A stretch of 64,000 bases of DNA from Scytalidium lignicola (taxonomy: Eukaryota > Ascomycota > Leotiomycetes): the NCBI GenBank assembly GCA_002812745.2, contig NCSJ02000244.1, forward strand, positions 1 through 64,000. Reading direction: 5' to 3'. Below, piece by piece: positions 58,654-64,000 of the stretch (its first letter is position 1; each line of letters starts with the position of its first letter). A program made the translations under genes and the position numbers. The notes beneath the pieces were generated by a model. It saw nothing but the letters and a program-made list of their open reading frames with translations, was not told where the DNA came from and made no database searches.

Positions 58654-60287
58654 AATACGTGCGATCGCGACATCCGTTTCGAATCAACGAAAACGGATGC
58701 CGGAGACGATCTTAATGGGACCGTGGGAGATGGGGAGCGAGGGAGATTTGATGCAAAGAGGTGGTGTTGAGGCGCTGTTGATTGATTTGGTGCAGCTCGT
58801 GGGATCTCTGTTTTGCCTCTTTTGTCTTTTTTTTTGCGTTGGTGCAGCTTTTTTGGCGAGTTAGTGGTTTGGGTTGTACTGTAACAGAGAGCAGAGCAGA
58901 GAGCAGAGGCGGGTTGCTTGTTGCTTGGGGGGAGCGTCTGGGCGGCGGGGGGAAGAACTCACCAGCAGTTACAGGCCTGGTTTAGCGGTAGTCTCTGCTG
59001 CCTCAGGGTGCGGTCCGGCGTGTTTTTTGACTGTGTTGGTCTGTTTCTATTCTATTAACTTATTGCTTCCTCCTCCACTTTTGGCTGTGCTGGCAATTAA
59101 GAAGCTGGTCATCCACGTGAAATCTGGCCACGTTGGGACAAACCAGAACAATCATCAATGCCCGTACGGAGTAATTACAATTATCATTATTATTATTCAT
59201 TTAAGCACAAAAACACGATCATCATCTACGGTATTAATTAATTCATTACAATAGGACGTTGTACAGAGAGTCATGACGTCTACATATGCACGCATCTTTG
59301 CTCTCTGTTGATCGAATGGTTCATGGTTACAGTTAATTAATTACCTGCACAGCACCACCGTGCGGCGCAGAACAATTTAATAACTTATCTACAACCTCAA
59401 TTTCCCCGGTTGGATGCGCACATCCTTCTCCAAGAGCAGACCTTCTCTAAAATTATTTCTTTAATTAATGCCCATCCATCCTATCCTACCAGTACCATGT
59501 ATCTATCTCAAAAGCGCACTGGGTAGATTAGATTGATCAATCAATTTGCGCGCTGGCCTTATCATCGTGCTTGGATCGCCTCCTGCTTGGCAAGGCACAC
59601 ACATCAGCAAGCCTCTTTGTCTCTCTTTCTCTCTCACGCCTCTTTATCTGGTGGTGGTGGTCTGGCTCGCTTCTGCTATTGACCACTTACGAGTTAATAA
59701 ATGTACTTCCTTCCACCAACAGGTGGTGGTCTGAGGATGTCAGTTCTCCGATTACAAAAGTCAAATCATGACATGATCATTTCTTCATTATTCCCAGCAA
59801 TCACTGTATTGCTACAGTCTTTCCTCCGTCTTCTAGATTTCTTAGACAGCAACCCTACATAACCTTTGTGAGCGGTTTGTGCACAGTACGGAATACGGGA
59901 AGTACCAAAAGTAAACACAAGCCATTTAGCTGGTCAGATAAGGTATCTACAAGTGGTATTTGTTGATCTAGATATACATTGATTCATGTATGTATGTCAT
60001 TAGTCCTGAGTATGAACTCGTGTCTTTGTACTTACTACCTACCACTTCCCAACCCAACTAATCAGATAGCGTACCATGCGTCCCTCCGTACCATGTCGTT
60101 CATCAACATCACATTACGTCATCCATATTCCAACCTTGCACGATCCAAACAAAGAATTTCCATTTACGCCGGGCCCTAAGGATACAATTTTTCATCCCAT
60201 CCAATGACATGCCCTGATACCCATCATAAAAGAGATTACAACAGTACTGTCTTTCCCTCATCCAATTACCCTTATTTTTCGTCGTTG
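58654..60287. other. Intergenic, no supported gene
   Basis: About 1.6 kb between EAF1's start and the INSIG-domain gene's 3' end. No plausible protein or tRNA seen; short GGTGGTGGTGG-type run near 59,650. Confidence 0.5.
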
Positions 60288-61535
60288 TCAGTTCCCTTGA
60301 TCGTCCTCATCTCTGTCGTCTATCTTCCCACTCTCCTTTCCAAATGCCTTTCTTAAAACCATTGTGCTTTTCTGTCTGTTAACGTTCAAAGCCAACATTC
60401 GCCCGATATTCCCAAAACAAACACAGCTACAGAACAGCACGCTAATCATCCAAATGGCCACCTCGATACGCTCAACTCCGACGTAGTTGATCAGGGCGGC
60501 GCTCAACCCTCCTAGGTCACCAATGCTGTAAAGAAGTTTACCACCGCCATTATGAGGCGAGGTGAAGTTTCGCGGGTTAGGCGCCGGGTTGGGCATCACA
60601 TCCGCATTCAGACCGAGTAAGATAGCGGTCCCAGTGGCGCCGACAGCAGTGCTGAGAATAAGACCAGGTTTAGAACGATCAATCAAGTACCATAGGACGG
60701 GGTTAACAAGAGCAAGTGTCAGGGAAGCTTGCATGGTGGAAGCCCAAGGGAGTTTTCGCTATGAAAATTAGCATCCATCTTAGTCCGAAGTTCTGCAGCT
60801 GGATTAAAGGAGGGCATCAATTCAACTTACAATGGCAAAGGCAATTCCAACAAATGCCCCTATGCTTCTCACCACAGGAGTCCAGTCAGCTCCAAAAATC
60901 CCTTTGTCGACCTCCTTCTGTCCATCTGGGGAGGCACTGCGATTAAGCTTTAAGCTCGCCTTGTGCTCGCCGGCATTCACACCTTCTTCCCACACTGTGT
61001 CGACCCAAGGGAGCAATGTGCCTAATGCCACACCTGCGACACCCCAAAACGTCAGATATCTCCAGTCGCGGCTTGGCTTAATGATGCCTTCGACATGGAC
61101 CGGGGCCAACTGCCTGTCCTCATGCAGATGCCGAACCAATAACCCATATAGGGTCCCCATGAAGAACAGCAGGATAGTTCGCGATATAAGGGAGAAAATT
61201 ATGGACCTTGTTGAGGAAGGTGCAGGAGGTAATGCTTTCGGCCGCTGGCGGTAACTCTCCTCCATAGCTGGTGTCTCTGCACCAGTTCCCCACGGCGTTA
61301 AAGGCCCATCTCTGTCATCATTGTATCCTGTGGGAGAGTATATGCCTAGTAATGTTGAGGAGGTAAGGTTGAGGACGGAGTGAGTACGGCTGACGGGGGG
61401 GGTGTACTCCCCGCCGTCCTGGAACGACCTCGTTGGCGATAGCAATGGACTTGGGGGCCGAAGTGGTTTCGAATCATGATCGAAAGGTCGTCGTGGTATT
61501 GGACGAATGATTGTTGGAGCGTCTGAAGAGGCCAT
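60288..61535 (-). CDS. INSIG-domain ER membrane protein
   Basis: INSIG proteins sit in the ER membrane and control sterol synthesis; in fission yeast Ins1 regulates HMG-CoA reductase. Two exons, 61535-60831 and 60758-60288, give about 391 residues. A Pro/Ser-rich cytosolic N-terminus (about 110 residues, PPSPLLSPTRSF) precedes several membrane segments: SIIFSLISRTILLFFMGTLY, then YLTFWGVAGVALGTLLPWVD, SIGAFVGIAFAI, LTLALVNPVLWYLI, and AIWMISVLFCSCVCFG. Five to six segments match the family. The acceptor after TTTTCATAG was chosen because it gives RKLPWASTMQASLTLALVNP, as in other fungal INSIG proteins. Confidence 0.88.
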
Positions 61536-64000
61536 TTAGACGCTATGTATTTTGCAAGTATATGGTCGAAATACTGTGTCCTAGCTGAAGAAGCGTTTAT
61601 ATTCATTCACATGGAGCTAATTTCGGACGTTGGGAACAATGATGCACGTGCCCAACTCGGAGGTCGGTCCGTTGATCTTGTCTATTCAGAGGATCTGTCG
61701 GAGAAGGAGGTTAGAAGCGCCGAGTAGTCAACGTAAGCTGCCTCGTGAGTTATTGATACTGCCGGCGGATGTATTTGAATGCAAGCGCTTGATTCGATGC
61801 CTAGGAAATAAAACAAGGCTGTCTCTAATTTAATCCAACAACAAGTGATATGAATCAGGAGAGAACAGAATGCGAGATAAGAATACAGAAGAGCAGAATG
61901 GAAAGAGACGACTGAGGAAGGATTCAACAGATATGTACGGACGTATGCAGAGGAGGGTGGGGATTTCCGAGCTCCAAAAGCCATTTGCAGCACAGGCTGG
62001 AGCAGCCACGCATTGATTGGCCGCTTGCGTTCCAAATGACCTGAACGTTGGGATTTTCACATGGCAATGGCCTAAGGCTCCACTTCCCCAGCTAAGGCTG
62101 CTATCGTTGTTGTTGAGTGTGATTAGTCCGGGGAATTTCCTGCATGATCCGGCTAGGCCGAGAATGGAAAGGGGTCTTGATACCTCGGTGTATGTTTGTT
62201 CAACAGCGAGATCACTATTTCGGTGGTCTTGATCCAGATATCAAGATATTATTTGGACACTCGAAATATACCTCAAAGGCTGTCAATTTCATGCTAGCAA
62301 CTGGCCTCCTGGACCAGTTTAAATATTACAAACCAGAGCTGTACACAGAGTTCGCGACGGTGTAGCGCGTGGAGCATACTCACCTTTTGTAAAAACAGAC
62401 ACCGAAATATGGGATTAACCCTGAGGAGAGCAAAATTGCACAAAGCGCGCCGTACGATACAGGGAGACGGTCAACTACACTACGGAGTTATGAGTATATG
62501 GGTTTGAGTTATTTCGGGTTTCGAGCTTTTGAATTTGGTTCTTTTCCTTCTTTCATCTTTATACTGTTTATTCTTTTGCCACTGGCAGGATCGTGGAATA
62601 TTAGTGTAGAAAACCGTGTACTGTAGCTCGAGGAGTCTCTGCAGGCACCCGATTAGGAATAGCCGAATAAAGAGTATGATTGAAAAAAAAAAAAGGTTTT
62701 GTTCAACTGTTTTTTTTTAATCACGTTCTTTATACTCAAGACCAATGGGATACACAATATATAACATTATGATACCCTAGAAGAGTTAGCGTTTGTGACA
62801 AGTGTTCGTATGTTCCTTCAACCTAGACCCAACTACAAAAAATATAAACTTCATCCACTACAAGAAAGACAAAAGCATACGCAAACTCATAAGCAAAACC
62901 CATATCCATAATTACAGCTGCTATACCAGACAGAGCCTCTTGTCCAAAGTCGTAGAAGTAGAGGTTTATGAGTTTCAAAGTTGGGAGATTCATAACGGTT
63001 CAAAATGACTGACATCGTCTCTCTCCACTATACCCAAAGTTTCTGCCCTTTCTCATTGTCATTCTGTACTGTGCTTCCTCTAGTGACTAGGAATGCTGTA
63101 TACCTTTCCCATTAATAGAACAGAGCTCTTCATTCTATTATTGCGAGATTTCATTAACGCTAATATGGGGAGACGACTCAATTGCATCTTGGAAGACATG
63201 ATCCACGAATAACTATCCAAGACGGCGGATGCAAATTCTTTATGATCTCCTTGAAAAAGTGCAAACTGGAATTTTGCGAAATCACTCGCCATTCCAACAC
63301 TACCCTACGGTGTTTTCTTACGGAACACTTAGTCATCTAGATACATGCAAGATAAATCAAGAGCCATCCTGTAAATTCTCTGATATTGCTGTTCCTCTTT
63401 ACCTCAACCGCAACTAACGCCTCATGAAGTTTTCGTTTATCGTCGACGTCTCTTAATGTCTAATCTGTGCTTCCTCCTAGGCTTCTAGTTGTTGTAATGG
63501 CTGTTTCTAATCAACTGTTAATATGTCATTTTGGGTTTTACTGGAACTGATATACCAGCACATGTAAAGAGTGGTTTTGGTTTCTTTTCGCAATCTTTAA
63601 GCTACCAAAGAGAGTCGTCAATCAGATGGGTATATCATTCTGAGATATTTGCTTGCATCTTTTATGATGAGTTTAGTTGTGTTTTCACTGGATGAGCTTA
63701 CAGCATAAGGTAGACTTTGAGCTCATACAAGGAGTGTTTTAGCAAGGTATTTCTGGGTTCTCTAGGGGTGGTTAATTAAGATATCGTTTGATCACGGGGT
63801 CAGGCTTCTTAGTTAAAGTAACAAAATAATCCGTAAGGAGTCTTCTTTTATGTTTCATACTGAAGCTACCAGGAGAATATCTCGTTCAATGGTACAAGAA
63901 AGTATTGATCAGGACTTAATCGAAGATGAATTTGGGTGGTAAATGGTAAGGTTGTGGGGGTGAGGTTTTGGAGTGACATCACTATAATTAACTCTCCAGA
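61536..64000. other. Intergenic to window end, no supported gene
   Basis: Only short frames (for example 62144-62365 and 63080-63292) that look like chance. Poly-A and poly-T runs occur at 62,684-62,718. The first few hundred bases should hold the promoter of the INSIG-domain gene. Confidence 0.5.

Noticed and set aside
62144..63417. Small genes in the last 2 kb
   Set aside because: Frames are short, overlap on both strands, lack splice partners and resemble nothing known.

Overview
This is nuclear DNA of a filamentous ascomycete, most likely a Leotiomycete (Helotiales, perhaps Sclerotinia-like; the genus is a guess). The support is short 48-90 nt introns with GTANGT donors and CTRAC branch points, typical Pezizomycotina proteins (Zn2Cys6 regulator, Eaf1, Spp2, INSIG-domain protein, RAD7/RAD16), and a very AT-rich, TpA-rich block that looks RIP-mutated. 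Single Ns mostly sit beside mononucleotide runs, which suggests a homopolymer-error-prone sequencing method.

Layout. 1-3.85 kb: gene-free AT-rich block. 3.9-10 kb: transposon graveyard. It holds a decayed branched-chain keto-acid dehydrogenase E1-beta fragment, a complete but broken pogo/Fot-like element (4968-7122, 42-bp TIRs, TA duplication) and a broken MULE (7293-9923, 60-bp TIRs, 8-bp duplication). The MULE ends 116 bp before a divergent Ras-like gene. 11.3-13.6 kb: M3 oligopeptidase. 15.5-17.4 kb: Zn2Cys6 transcription factor. 18.7-20.55 kb: interspersed-repeat array A. 20.8-27.1 kb: RAD7 and RAD16, divergent across about 0.8 kb; their products form the global-genome nucleotide-excision-repair complex in yeast. 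27.7-32 kb: two conserved proteins of unknown function. 32.4-34.9 kb: copper amine oxidase. 36.1-37.4 kb: interspersed-repeat array B. 39.1-44.5 kb: GH13 alpha-glucosidase and an M16 metallopeptidase with an apparent one-base homopolymer frameshift. 45.7-48.8 kb: Zw10/Dsl1-type tether. 48.9-50.2 kb: M20 amidohydrolase. 51.1-52.4 kb: Spp2 splicing factor. 53.5-58.7 kb: EAF1/VID21 of NuA4. 60.3-61.5 kb: INSIG-domain protein. 61.5-64 kb: no recognised gene.

Most genes are housekeeping and do not form one pathway, except the RAD7-RAD16 pair. The most unusual signal is the two non-coding arrays. Short conserved cores recur every 60-140 bp (mostly 80-100), separated by largely dissimilar spacers. 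Their outer boxes resemble each other: GCC(A/G)AG on the left and TGCAAC(A/G)AAA on the right. I know of no described element that matches.

Exon boundaries were derived by eye from splice consensus, reading-frame continuity and remembered family sequences. No search was run.
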